Origin: Streptomyces exfoliatus
GTDB taxonomy: Bacteria; Actinomycetota; Actinomycetes; Streptomycetales; Streptomycetaceae
Assembly (NCBI RefSeq): GCF_000725545.1
Contig: NZ_JNZP01000011.1
Coordinates: forward strand, 184,240 to 248,239
Length of the DNA: 64,000 nucleotides
Direction: 5' to 3'
Position numbers and translations under genes: made by a program. This document shows, in pieces, positions 50,905-60,563 of the stretch. The notes beneath the pieces were generated by a model. It had not been told where the DNA came from, searched no databases, and worked only from the letters and a program-made list of their open reading frames with translations. Every line of letters starts with the position of its first letter. Position 1 is the first letter of the stretch.

Positions 50905-52281
50905 CTAGTCGAGGACGATCGTGGTCAGCGCGCGCGGCGCTAGCTTCGCCGTGAGAGTCGTGCCGCGCGTGGAGACGACGTCGGCGGGGGTGATGGAGCG
51001 GGTCTCGTCGGTGACGTAGCCGTCGGGGTGCCGGTCGTGCCCGCCACGGAGGGAGAAGTCGGCGGAGCCTTCGGTGGTCGCGGTGTTGAGGATCTGGATC
51101 ACGCGGCTGCCGTCGGTGTTGCGGAAGGCCGTGACCTTCAGTGCCGGGTCGGGGTTCGTGACCGGGACGCGGACGGCTTCGGGGCGGATGAACCGGCTGA
51201 AGGCGGCCAGTGCCCAGTACCTTTTGGACACCCGGTAGTCGTCTCCGGGGTTCGCGAGTTGGATGAGCCCGCGGGTCGCGCCGAGGGACGCGCCGGTCCA
51301 GTAGACGTAGGCGTTGGCGTTGCCGACGGTCAGGGTGTTCTGGATGTCGGCCGCGACGGTGAAGCCGTCGTAGCCGCTGCCGTCGTCCCAGCTCTCGTTC
51401 CAGGTGGTGCCGTCCGGTGACCATTCCGACATCCACACGCGCTTGTCGGTCGGCTGCGGGACGTCGGTCGGACCGCTGTAGCGGTGTCCGGTGATGGTCC
51501 GGACGGCCTTGCCGGCCACGGGGTCCGCCTCGATGGCCTCGGTGTAGCTGACCTGCCGGTCCCAGCCCGCGGCGTCGCAGCAGACCAGTGCGGTCTTCAG
51601 TCCGGATGCGCGCACGGTCGGCCCGAGCACCTTGAGGAAGTCGACGGCCTGTCGCGGGGTGAACCGCATCGAGGCGTAGGTCGCCGTCCAGTCGGGTTCG
51701 TTGGTGAATCCCAGGTCGGTGATCCTGATGCCTTCGCGCTGGTAGAACTTCGCGTACTGGACGAGGTAGTTCGCGTAGGCCTGACGCCATGCGGGCAGCA
51801 GTTCGCCGCCGTCGTTCTCGCTGGCGTTGGTCTTCATGAAGGCCGGGGCGCTCCAGGCGTCGGCGAAGAACCGTTCGACGCCGTAGGCCTTGGCCTCCTT
51901 GGCGAGCCAGACCTGTCCGCCGTCCCAGCCGTCCCAGACGTACTTCGGTGGGGCGTCCGGCCCGCCGGGATCGACCGGCAGGATGGTGGGCATGTGGTCG
52001 TAGACCCTGTCGGTCGACGAGCCGATGCCCAGGCGCAGGATCGAGAGGCCGGCGCCCTTGTCCTTGCTGAGCAGCAGGTCGAGTACCTCGCGTCGCTTGG
52101 CCGGGCTGAGGCCGCGCGCGCCGTGGAGCAGGTCGGCCCGCTGGAAGGCCATCGAGAAGCCGAATCCGTCGATGGGCTGGAGTTCGGCGTGGAAGTCGAT
52201 GCCGGATCGCGCGGGGGCGGACACGGCCTGGGACGGTAAGGCGAACATCAGTGCGAGTGTCAGTGCGGTCAGGCGTTTCAC
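50905..52281 (-). CDS. Secreted GH30 glycoside hydrolase (xylanase/glucuronoxylanase type)
   Basis: This 458-residue protein has a signal peptide (LTALTLALMFALPSQAVSA) and a GH30 fold: QPIDGFGFSMAFQRAD near the start, LRLGIGSS, ADAWSAPAFMKTN, the acid/base Glu in GFTNEPDWTATY near 205 and the nucleophile Glu in VWMSEWSPDG near 290. A C-terminal beta-sandwich is shared by the family (VTAFRNTDGSRVIQILN). GH30 enzymes cleave glucuronoxylan, or act as exo-xylanases or glucosidases depending on subfamily; the subfamily cannot be set from sequence inspection. GTG 52281 follows AGGAG. It is gene 4 of the ABC-xylan operon. Confidence 0.88.
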   Translation of the reverse strand: MKRLTALTLALMFALPSQAVSAPARSGIDFHAELQPIDGFGFSMAFQRADLLHGARGLSPAKRREVLDLLLSKDKGAGLSILRLGIGSSTDRVYDHMPTILPVDPGGPDAPPKYVWDGWDGGQVWLAKEAKAYGVERFFADAWSAPAFMKTNASENDGGELLPAWRQAYANYLVQYAKFYQREGIRITDLGFTNEPDWTATYASMRFTPRQAVDFLKVLGPTVRASGLKTALVCCDAAGWDRQVSYTEAIEADPVAGKAVRTITGHRYSGPTDVPQPTDKRVWMSEWSPDGTTWNESWDDGSGYDGFTVAADIQNTLTVGNANAYVYWTGASLGATRGLIQLANPGDDYRVSKRYWALAAFSRFIRPEAVRVPVTNPDPALKVTAFRNTDGSRVIQILNTATTEGSADFSLRGGHDRHPDGYVTDETRSITPADVVSTRGTTLTAKLAPRALTTIVLD

Positions 52282-52317
52282 AAGGTCTCCTCGGGGGTGG
52301 AGGGCGCTCGGAAGGGG

Positions 52318-53148
52318 TCAGCCCTTGGTGGCGCCGGCGGTGAGGCCGCCGATCAACTGCCGTTCGGCGACGGCGTAGAAGGCGAGCGCGGGGACCATGG
52401 CGAGCACGATGTACGCCAGGACGAGCGCGTAGTCGGTCGAGTACTGGCCCTGGAACTGCTGGACGCCGACGGGAATCGTCTGCCATTTCGGGTCGTTGAA
52501 CACCAGGAGCGGCAGGAAGAAGTTGTTCCAGCTCGTGACGATCGCCAGGACCGAGACCGTGCCGAGCGCCGGACGCGCCATCGGCAGCAGGATCTTCCAG
52601 AAGAAGCGGAACTTGCCGCAGCCGTCGACGATGGCCGCCTCCTCGATCTCCGCCGGGATGGTCCGGAAGAAGCCGCGGAGGATGATGATCGTCATGGGGA
52701 GCCCGAAGGCGGCCTGCGGGAGGATCACCCCGAGCGGGTTGTCCAGCAGGTCGAAGTTCCGCAGCATGAGGAACAGCGGCAGGACGGCCACCGCGAACGG
52801 GAACATCAAGCCGATGGTGAACAGGGTGTAGAACAACTCCCGGCCTCGGAAGGCATAGCGGGCCAGGACGAACGCCGCCATCGCGGCGACCGCCACCGTG
52901 CAGAAGGTCGTGCCGATCGCGATGCCCGCGCTGTTGGCGATCTGCCGCCAGAACATGCCGTCGCCGAGGATGCCGGCGTAGTTGCCGGTCTGCCACTGCT
53001 CCGGCAGGCCGAACGGGTTGGTCGTCAGCTCACCGGTGCTCTTGAACCCGGAGATCACCGCGTAGACCAGCGGCACGACGACGAACGCGCCGATCAGCCA
53101 GATCACGGCGTGCAGCGACAGGCCGCGTACCGTCCTGCGGGCGCTCAT
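52318..53148 (-). CDS. Sugar ABC transporter permease (MalG type)
   Basis: This 276-residue protein has six membrane helices and the inner-membrane component loop EEAAIVDGCGKFRFFWKILLP (EAA motif) near 175-195, which contacts the ATPase. The start MSARRTVRGLSLHAVIWLIG and the end GLTAGATKG are typical for the second permease of carbohydrate ABC systems. With the other permease it forms the channel. It overlaps that permease by 4 bases (ATGA). No ATPase gene is in the operon, so a shared MsiK-type ATPase encoded elsewhere is expected. The substrate is probably xylo-oligosaccharide. Confidence 0.9.
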   Translation of the reverse strand: MSARRTVRGLSLHAVIWLIGAFVVVPLVYAVISGFKSTGELTTNPFGLPEQWQTGNYAGILGDGMFWRQIANSAGIAIGTTFCTVAVAAMAAFVLARYAFRGRELFYTLFTIGLMFPFAVAVLPLFLMLRNFDLLDNPLGVILPQAAFGLPMTIIILRGFFRTIPAEIEEAAIVDGCGKFRFFWKILLPMARPALGTVSVLAIVTSWNNFFLPLLVFNDPKWQTIPVGVQQFQGQYSTDYALVLAYIVLAMVPALAFYAVAERQLIGGLTAGATKG

Positions 53149-54140
53149 CGGCCACCTCCCGTGGTGACGGCCCCGCTCAGGTCACGGCGGAGCACGTAAC
53201 GCTGGTAGAAGAGGGAGAAGACCAGGCTGATCATGAACAGCACCACGCTGATCGCGCTGGCGTAGCCGACCTGGTACCGCTTGAACCCGAACTGGAACAT
53301 CGAGATCGCCATCGTCTCCGAGGAGTGGTTGGGCCCGCCCGCGGTCATGACCCAGACGAGGTCGAAGAGCTGGATGGACCCGATGACCGAGAGGAAGACG
53401 CTGATCCGGATCGTCGGGCCGAGCAGCGGCAGCGTCACGTGCCGGAAGCGCTGCCAGGCGCCGGCGCCGTCGATGGAGGCGGCCTCGAGGATCTCGCCCG
53501 GGATGCCCTGCAGTCCGGCGAGGAAGAGCATCATGTGGAAGCCGAAGTACTTCCAGACCATGACCACGAACAGGGTCGGCATGACCGTCGAGGGATCGGC
53601 GAACCACCTGCCCTGCAACCCCTCCAGGCCGAGGAGACCGACGAGATGGTCGGCCATGCCGTCGCCGGGCAGGAAGATCATCGTGAAGAGGACCGCCGTG
53701 ACGACCTCGGACAGGATGTACGGCGCGAAGAACAGCATCCGGTAGACGGCCCGGCCGCGCAGCCGCTGGTTGAGCAGGACCGCGGTGAACAGCGCGAACG
53801 GCAGTTGCACCGTGATCGACAGGACGATCAGGTACAGCCCGCGCCCCAGGTCGCCGAGGAAGACCTGGTCGTCGAAGAGCTTGGTGTAGTTCGCGAAGCC
53901 GACGAAGTCGTCCATGGGGCCGATTCCGCCCCACTTGAAGAAGCCGGTGTAGACGGCGACGACGATGGGGGCGAGGACGAAGACGAGGAAGAGGACCAGG
54001 GCCGGGACGAGGAACCAGGCGACCGACGCCCAGCTTCCCCACCTGCGCAGGAGCGACCGGGCCGGGGCGGGCGGGTGCACCGGCACCGGCGCCGTGTCCT
54101 CCGCCCGCTCCTCGGTCTTGGCGGACACGGAGCTAGGCAC
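53145..54140 (-). CDS. Sugar ABC transporter permease (MalF type)
   Basis: This 331-residue protein has a cytoplasmic Pro-rich head, then six helices beginning WASVAWFLVPALVLFLVF. The EAA loop is EILEAASIDGAGAWQRFRHV near 220-240, and RRWGSW before the first helix is common in this family. It pairs with the downstream permease. GTG 54140 overlaps the end of the binding-protein gene by 8 bases (GTGCCTAG), so the two are coupled. It lies in the same operon as secreted xylanases, supporting xylo-oligosaccharide import. Confidence 0.9.
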   Translation of the reverse strand: MPSSVSAKTEERAEDTAPVPVHPPAPARSLLRRWGSWASVAWFLVPALVLFLVFVLAPIVVAVYTGFFKWGGIGPMDDFVGFANYTKLFDDQVFLGDLGRGLYLIVLSITVQLPFALFTAVLLNQRLRGRAVYRMLFFAPYILSEVVTAVLFTMIFLPGDGMADHLVGLLGLEGLQGRWFADPSTVMPTLFVVMVWKYFGFHMMLFLAGLQGIPGEILEAASIDGAGAWQRFRHVTLPLLGPTIRISVFLSVIGSIQLFDLVWVMTAGGPNHSSETMAISMFQFGFKRYQVGYASAISVVLFMISLVFSLFYQRYVLRRDLSGAVTTGGGR

Positions 54141-55425
54141 CCTTCGCAGCCTCGGTGATCGACTCGGTGACCTGCTCGGGCGTCTTCTTGCCCGCGATGA
54201 GGTCGGCGACGCTGTCGTTGACCTCCTGGCCGACGGCCGGTGGGTAGGCCTGGTCGAGGAAGAGCTGGAAGCCCGTCGCCTTGACCAGGCTGTCGGCCAC
54301 CACCTTCCTGTTGGCGTCGGTGAGCTGGCTCTCCGCGCCCTTGACCACCGGCAGGTAGCCGTTGGAGGCCAGCAGCTTGGACTCGTTGTCCAGGACGAGG
54401 AACTTCAGGAAGTCCAGCGCTTCCTTCGGTGCTCCCTTGCGCAGTGCGAAGCCACCGCCGCCGCCGAACACCTCGGTGGCGCGACCGACACCGCCGTCCA
54501 CCGTCGGGAAGGGGAAGAAGCCCAGGTCCGCTCCGAGGTCGGCGCCCGCGTCCTTCTGCACCGAAGGGCCCCACTGGCCCATCAGCTCCATGGCCGCCTT
54601 GCCGTTGCCCATGGTCGCGGCCTGGCCGCCGGGGGTGGCGTACCCGGCGCCGAGGAAGGCCGGCTGGAACGGCTGGAGGTCGACCAGCTCCTTGAGGTGG
54701 GCGCCCGCCTGGACGAAGCCCGCGCCGGTGAAGTCCTTGGTGGTCGCAGCCTGTTGCAGCGCGGGGAGACCCGCGACGCGCATCGCGAGGTAGGCCCAGT
54801 AGTAGTGGCCCGGCCATTTCTCCTTGCCCGCGAGGGCGATCGGAGTGACGCCCGCCGCCTTGAGCTTCCGGACGTCTTCGAGGAGCTCGGCCCAGGTGGT
54901 CGGCGGGGCCGTGATCCCGGCCTGGGCGAAGAGCTTCTTGTTGTACCAGAAGCCGACCATGCCGATGTCGTACGGCACCCCGTAGGTCCTGCCCTCGAAC
55001 TGATAGGCCTGCAGCGAGACCGGTGTGAGGTCGGACGACCAGTCGAACACGTCGGTGAGGTCCTCGACGAGGCCCGCGTCGACCTGTTGCCGCAGCACGC
55101 CGCCGCCCCAGGTCTGGAAGACGTCGGGGAGTTTGCCCGAAGAGGTGGTGGCGGTCAGTTTGGACTTGAACGCCTCGTTCTCCAACGAGGTCGTTCTGAT
55201 GACGATGTTCGGGTGGTCGGACATGAACGCCGAGGAGATCTCCGGGAAGAGGGACTTGCCCGGCTCCGTCGTGGCGATGTTCCACCACGCGAACGTCACC
55301 TTGCCGTCGGCCCCCGGCTCGCCACCGGAATCGTCAACGCCGCAGGCCGCGGCCATGGAGACGGACAGTGCGGTCAAGCCCGAGAGCGCCAGGAAGCGTC
55401 GTCGGCTCGGGGGGTTGCTGGCCAT
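54133..55425 (-). CDS. Sugar ABC transporter substrate-binding lipoprotein (BxlE-like)
   Basis: This 430-residue protein begins with a twin-arginine lipoprotein signal (SRRRFLALSGLTALSVSMAA followed by AC), then a type I solute-binding fold (VTFAWWNIATTEPGKSLFP, FQTWGGGVLRQQVDAG, YGVPYDIGMVGFWYNK, MELMGQWGPSV). It resembles the xylobiose-binding protein BxlE of streptomycetes. It captures xylo-oligosaccharides outside the cell and hands them to the two permeases. It is the first gene of the nine-gene operon, with a strong promoter and two LacI-type operators upstream. GGAGG lies before ATG 55425. Confidence 0.9.
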   Translation of the reverse strand: MASNPPSRRRFLALSGLTALSVSMAAACGVDDSGGEPGADGKVTFAWWNIATTEPGKSLFPEISSAFMSDHPNIVIRTTSLENEAFKSKLTATTSSGKLPDVFQTWGGGVLRQQVDAGLVEDLTDVFDWSSDLTPVSLQAYQFEGRTYGVPYDIGMVGFWYNKKLFAQAGITAPPTTWAELLEDVRKLKAAGVTPIALAGKEKWPGHYYWAYLAMRVAGLPALQQAATTKDFTGAGFVQAGAHLKELVDLQPFQPAFLGAGYATPGGQAATMGNGKAAMELMGQWGPSVQKDAGADLGADLGFFPFPTVDGGVGRATEVFGGGGGFALRKGAPKEALDFLKFLVLDNESKLLASNGYLPVVKGAESQLTDANRKVVADSLVKATGFQLFLDQAYPPAVGQEVNDSVADLIAGKKTPEQVTESITEAAKGA

Positions 55426-55459
55426 GGGACCTCCGGGTCGGGGAATGCCGGTTCATGCC

Positions 55460-55528
55460 CGAAAACATTTCGAAATACTCTCGAATTCTGTGCTGCCACA
55501 AACTAGGAACACGAGGCTTCTCGGTCAA
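55460..55528 (-). promoter_or_regulatory. Promoter and tandem LacI-type operators of the xylan ABC operon
   Basis: On the minus strand TTGACC (55528-55523), a 17-base spacer and TAGTTT (55505-55500) form a good promoter with a predicted start near 55493. Just downstream two dyads overlap by two bases: CGAAA-ACA-TTTCG (55460-55472, perfect) and CGAAA-TAC-TCTCG (55471-55483, one mismatch). Bound repressor would block elongation or initial transcription. The same dyad occurs upstream of the xylanase at 57124. Confidence 0.78.
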
Positions 55529-55571
55529 GACCTGTCGCCGATTTAACTAAAACCAGCGGGTGTTGGCCGTC

Positions 55572-55615
55572 TTGACAAGCAGTCACGCCGCCCAGAAACT
55601 CTTCGAAAGTTTGCG
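55572..55615 (+). promoter_or_regulatory. lacI-family gene promoter with half-conserved operator
   Basis: TTGACA (55572-55577), a 17-base spacer and GAAACT (55595-55600) form a likely promoter. The imperfect dyad AAACTcttcgaaAGTTT (55596-55612) and CGAAAGTTTGCG (55604-55615) overlap the -10 and start site. They resemble the operators of the divergent operon and suggest autorepression of the regulator gene. Confidence 0.6.
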
Positions 55616-55657
55616 ATACCTGTCGCCGGTCGAAGGCGTCCGCACAGAGGAGTGAAG

Positions 55658-56671
55658 TTGAGCGAGCAGCGTCCGACCCTGGCCGTCATCGCCGCGGAGG
55701 CAGGGGTCTCGCAGGCCACCGTGTCCAAGGTGATCAACGGCCGCTCCGATGTCGCACCCTCGACACGCGAACGGATCGAGGGCCTGCTGCGGTCACACAA
55801 CTACCTCCAGCCGGGCCGGCAGGGCAGAGCGCGCAGGTCGGGCCTCGTCGACCTGATCATCGGCGGCCTGGACAGCGCGTGGGCGGTGGAGATACTGCGC
55901 GGCGTCGAGGCCGAGTGCGCCCGGCGGAGCGTCGGCACCGTCGTGTCGCTCGTCCCGCCGGGCGAGGCCACGCCGTCGAGTTGGGCGGCGCTGCCGGTCC
56001 TGCACCACAGCGACGGCGTCATCCTCGTCACCACCTCGGTCACCCACGCCCAGCGCGCCCAGGTCGAGCGGGCCGGGGTGGCGCTGGTCGTCATCGACCC
56101 GATCGACCTGCCGGGCAACGGCGTGCCGAGCATCGGCGCGACCAACTGGGCGGGCGGCCTGGCCGCCACCGAGCACCTGCTGGAACTGGGGCACCGCCGG
56201 ATCGCCACGATCGGCGGGCGCAAGGAGATGCTCTGCAGCCAGGCACGCATCGACGGGTACCGGGCGGCCCTGGAGCGGGCCGGGATCGAGGTCGACCGGG
56301 ACCTGATCCGGTACGGCGACTTCCAGCACGAGGGCGGGTTCCAGGGCGCCAGGGAGCTGCTCGCCCTGCCCGACCCCCCGACCGCCATCTTCGCCGGCAG
56401 CGACCAGCAGGCGATGGGCGTCTACGAAGCCGCCCGGCAGAAGGGACTGAGAATCCCGCAGGACCTCAGCGTCGTCGGCTTCGACGACCTGCCGATGTGC
56501 GATTGGCTCTCACCGCCGTTGACGACGGTGCGCCAGCCGCTGGAGGAGATGGGCCGACTCGCCGCCCGCACCCTGTTCCAGCTTCTGGAGGACCAGCCTC
56601 TGGTCAGCCCTCGGATGGAGCTCTCGACCGAACTCAAGGTCCGACACTCCACCGCCGCGCCCCGCCCCTAG
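55658..56671 (+). CDS. LacI-family repressor of the xylan locus
   Basis: This 337-residue protein (or 339 if GTG 55652 is used) has a LacI helix-turn-helix at the N terminus (TLAVIAAEAGVSQATVSKVI, then NGRSDVAPSTRERIEGLL) and a hinge. A periplasmic-binding-like effector domain follows (HHSDGVILVTTSVTHAQRAQ, GHRRIATIGGRKEM, AIFAGSDQQAMGVYEAARQK, SVVGFDDLPMCDWLSPPLTT). TTG 55658 is preferred because AGAGGAG lies 5 bases upstream, whereas GTG 55652 overlaps that site. It diverges from the xylan ABC operon and precedes the xylanase gene, with CGAAAnnnTTTCG dyads at both. A xylo-oligosaccharide is the likely inducer; relatives include BxlR/XlnR-type regulators. Confidence 0.88.
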   Translation: MSEQRPTLAVIAAEAGVSQATVSKVINGRSDVAPSTRERIEGLLRSHNYLQPGRQGRARRSGLVDLIIGGLDSAWAVEILRGVEAECARRSVGTVVSLVPPGEATPSSWAALPVLHHSDGVILVTTSVTHAQRAQVERAGVALVVIDPIDLPGNGVPSIGATNWAGGLAATEHLLELGHRRIATIGGRKEMLCSQARIDGYRAALERAGIEVDRDLIRYGDFQHEGGFQGARELLALPDPPTAIFAGSDQQAMGVYEAARQKGLRIPQDLSVVGFDDLPMCDWLSPPLTTVRQPLEEMGRLAARTLFQLLEDQPLVSPRMELSTELKVRHSTAAPRP

Positions 56672-58578
<1,907 letters not shown>

Positions 58579-58603
58579 CCCGCCACAGCGAAAGGGTGAA
58601 CCT

Positions 58604-59971
58604 ATGAAGACCTACGCTGAGGCTTCCCTCTCCCCTCCGCAAGCACATCGCTGGTGGTCCCGGTTCGCCGTCGTGGTGGCGGCGACCCTCACGATCGGTA
58701 CGCTCGTCGTGGCGAAGCCGGCACCCGCCGAGGCGGCGACGGTGGACACCAACGCCTCGTACGTCCTGGTCAATCGCCACAGCGGCAAGGCGCTGGACGT
58801 CTACGGCGCGTCCACCGCCGACGGCGCGCGGGTCAGCCAGTGGACGCGCAACGACGGAGCCAACCAGCAGTGGCAGTTCGTGGACTCCGGCGGCGGTTTC
58901 TACCGGCTCAAGGCCAGGCATTCGGGCAAGGTCCTCGGCGTGGCCGGTGCCTCGACCACCGACGGTGCCGCGATCGCGCAGTGGACCGACGTCAACGGCG
59001 CCCACCAGCAGTTCCGCCTGGCCGACTCCGACGCGGGCCACGTCCGGCTGATCAACCGCAACAGCGGCAAGGCCGTGGAGGTACAGGGCGCTTCCACCAC
59101 CGACGGCGGCAATGTCGTCCAGTACGCCGACTGGGGCGGCGCCAACCAGCAATGGCAGATGATCAAGCTGTCGTCCGGTGCCGGCGGATGCGGCAGTGCC
59201 CCGACTCTGGCGAGTGGTACGCACACGATCCAGAGCGGCGGCAAGAGCCGCAGCTTCATCCTCAGGGTTCCCGCCGCCTACGACAACGCCCATCCCTACC
59301 GGCTGATCTTCGCGTTCCACTGGCGGGGCGGAACCGCCGGCGAAGTCGCCTCGGGCGGAACGAGCGGGACCGCGTGGTCGTACTACGGCCAACAGGAGCA
59401 GTCGAACAACAGCGCCATCCTCGTCGCGCCGCAGGGCCTCGGTAACGGCTGGGCCAATGCGGGCGGTGAGGACGTCACCTTCGTCGACGACATGATCCGG
59501 CGCATCGAGGGCGGCCTCTGTGTCGACACGGCACAGCGTTTCGCCACGGGCTTCAGCTGGGGCGGCGGCATGAGCTACGCACTCGCGTGCAGCCGGGCGA
59601 ACGTCTTCAGGGCTGTAGCGGTCATCTCCGGCGGCCAGATCAGCGGGTGCAGCGGCGGCGCGCAGCCCATCGCCTACTTCGGAATCCACGGCATAGGCGA
59701 CTCCGTCCTCACCATCGCGCAAGGGCGGTCCCTGCGCGACAGATTCGTCGGCAACAACGGCTGCACACCCCAGAGCCCGCGCGAGCCCGCGCCGGGCAGC
59801 CGGACGCACATCACCACCACCTACTCCGGCTGCCGTGCCGGGTACCCCGTCCAATGGGCCGCGTTCGACGGAGGCCACATACCCGGTCCGGTCGACGGCT
59901 CCCCCGCCGAGAGCGGCGTCGCGACCTGGACCAAGGGAGAGATCTGGAGGTTCTTCGCACAGTTCCAGTGA
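58604..59971 (+). CDS. Secreted esterase (PHB-depolymerase/feruloyl-esterase-like, CE1 type) with ricin-type lectin module
   Basis: This 455-residue protein has a signal peptide (FAVVVAATLTIGTLVVAKPA, cut near AEA-AT), a ricin-B-type trefoil at 48-190, and an alpha/beta hydrolase of the esterase-PHB family at 210-455. The latter shows FILRVPAAYDNAHPYRLIFA, FHWRGGTA, the nucleophile in ATGFSWGGGMSYA near 325, and a catalytic His in AFDGGHIPGP near 427. Such enzymes linked to xylanases usually release ferulic or acetyl groups from xylan side chains. It starts 25 bases after xlnA with AAAGGG as ribosome site. The lectin module is nearly a copy of that on the GH62 enzyme. Confidence 0.87.
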   Translation: MKTYAEASLSPPQAHRWWSRFAVVVAATLTIGTLVVAKPAPAEAATVDTNASYVLVNRHSGKALDVYGASTADGARVSQWTRNDGANQQWQFVDSGGGFYRLKARHSGKVLGVAGASTTDGAAIAQWTDVNGAHQQFRLADSDAGHVRLINRNSGKAVEVQGASTTDGGNVVQYADWGGANQQWQMIKLSSGAGGCGSAPTLASGTHTIQSGGKSRSFILRVPAAYDNAHPYRLIFAFHWRGGTAGEVASGGTSGTAWSYYGQQEQSNNSAILVAPQGLGNGWANAGGEDVTFVDDMIRRIEGGLCVDTAQRFATGFSWGGGMSYALACSRANVFRAVAVISGGQISGCSGGAQPIAYFGIHGIGDSVLTIAQGRSLRDRFVGNNGCTPQSPREPAPGSRTHITTTYSGCRAGYPVQWAAFDGGHIPGPVDGSPAESGVATWTKGEIWRFFAQFQ

Positions 59972-59986
59972 GACACCGCACCATGG

Positions 59987-60015
59987 AGTGGAGCCGGGGT
60001 GATCCCGGCTCCACT
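59987..60015. terminator. Terminator after the xylanase/esterase operon
   Basis: AGTGGAGCCGGG (59987-59998), a 5-base loop and CCCGGCTCCACT (60004-60015) make a perfect 12-bp stem. It lies 16 bases after the esterase stop and 33 bases before the end of the convergent minus-strand gene, so it may terminate from both sides. Confidence 0.8.
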
Positions 60016-60047
60016 TCGCCGCCACCTCCTCCCCGCAGACCCCGTGC

Positions 60048-60563
60048 TCAGTGGTCCGCGCAGCACGGGGTCGGGTCCGGCATCTCGAAGGGCACCAGGG
60101 CTCCGCCGGCGGCGGGCATGGCGGCGAGGACGAGTTCGCCTTCGACCGTGAGCTGAGGTCGTACGTGCCCGTTCGTCACCAGGCGCGTGTCCGGGGCCGG
60201 CGGATCCGGACTCCCGAGCACGGTCACACGGTCGATCGCCGACCGCGAGAGGACGTCGGTGACCGTGAGCGTGCCCGTGAGGGCGGCCGCTCCCGGGTAC
60301 AGCACCGCGCGGCCCACCGCGTCGGGGGTGCCAGGCGTCACCTGGTGGCCACGTGCGGCGAGCCGCTCCTCGACGGTGCTCAGGAGCGGGGCGGAGGCAA
60401 GGTCCAGTGACACCACGACCCGCGGCCGCTCCCCGCGCACCAGGTGCGTGCATCCCCACACATGCTTGGGCAAGCCGAGTTCGGCTGCCAGCGCGTGGAG
60501 CAGGTGGTCGGCGGCACGCAGGTCCCGGACTCCCGCGTCCACGGTCAGGACGTACGGCGTCAC
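60048..60563 (-). CDS. Unknown protein coupled to the PHP-domain gene
   Basis: This 171-residue protein is not recognised. GTG 60563 overlaps the PHP stop as GTGA; ATG 60578 is an in-frame alternative lying inside that gene. It begins VTPYVLTVDAGVRDLRAADH and has a central segment with VWGCTHLVRGERPRVVVSLD. The latter half shows short strands (LTGTLTVTDVLSRSAIDRVT) and ends in PTPCCADH, where the Cys-Cys and Asp-His could bind a metal. No signal peptide or membrane helix is visible. Coupling implies a shared function with the exported PHP protein. Confidence 0.6.
   Translation of the reverse strand: MTPYVLTVDAGVRDLRAADHLLHALAAELGLPKHVWGCTHLVRGERPRVVVSLDLASAPLLSTVEERLAARGHQVTPGTPDAVGRAVLYPGAAALTGTLTVTDVLSRSAIDRVTVLGSPDPPAPDTRLVTNGHVRPQLTVEGELVLAAMPAAGGALVPFEMPDPTPCCADH

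Noticed and set aside
49910..52996. 1028-codon open frame on the minus strand across GH10, GH30 and a permease
   Set aside because: It is a shifted frame of three real same-strand genes that have signal peptides and catalytic motifs; the shifted reading is Arg/Pro-rich noise.
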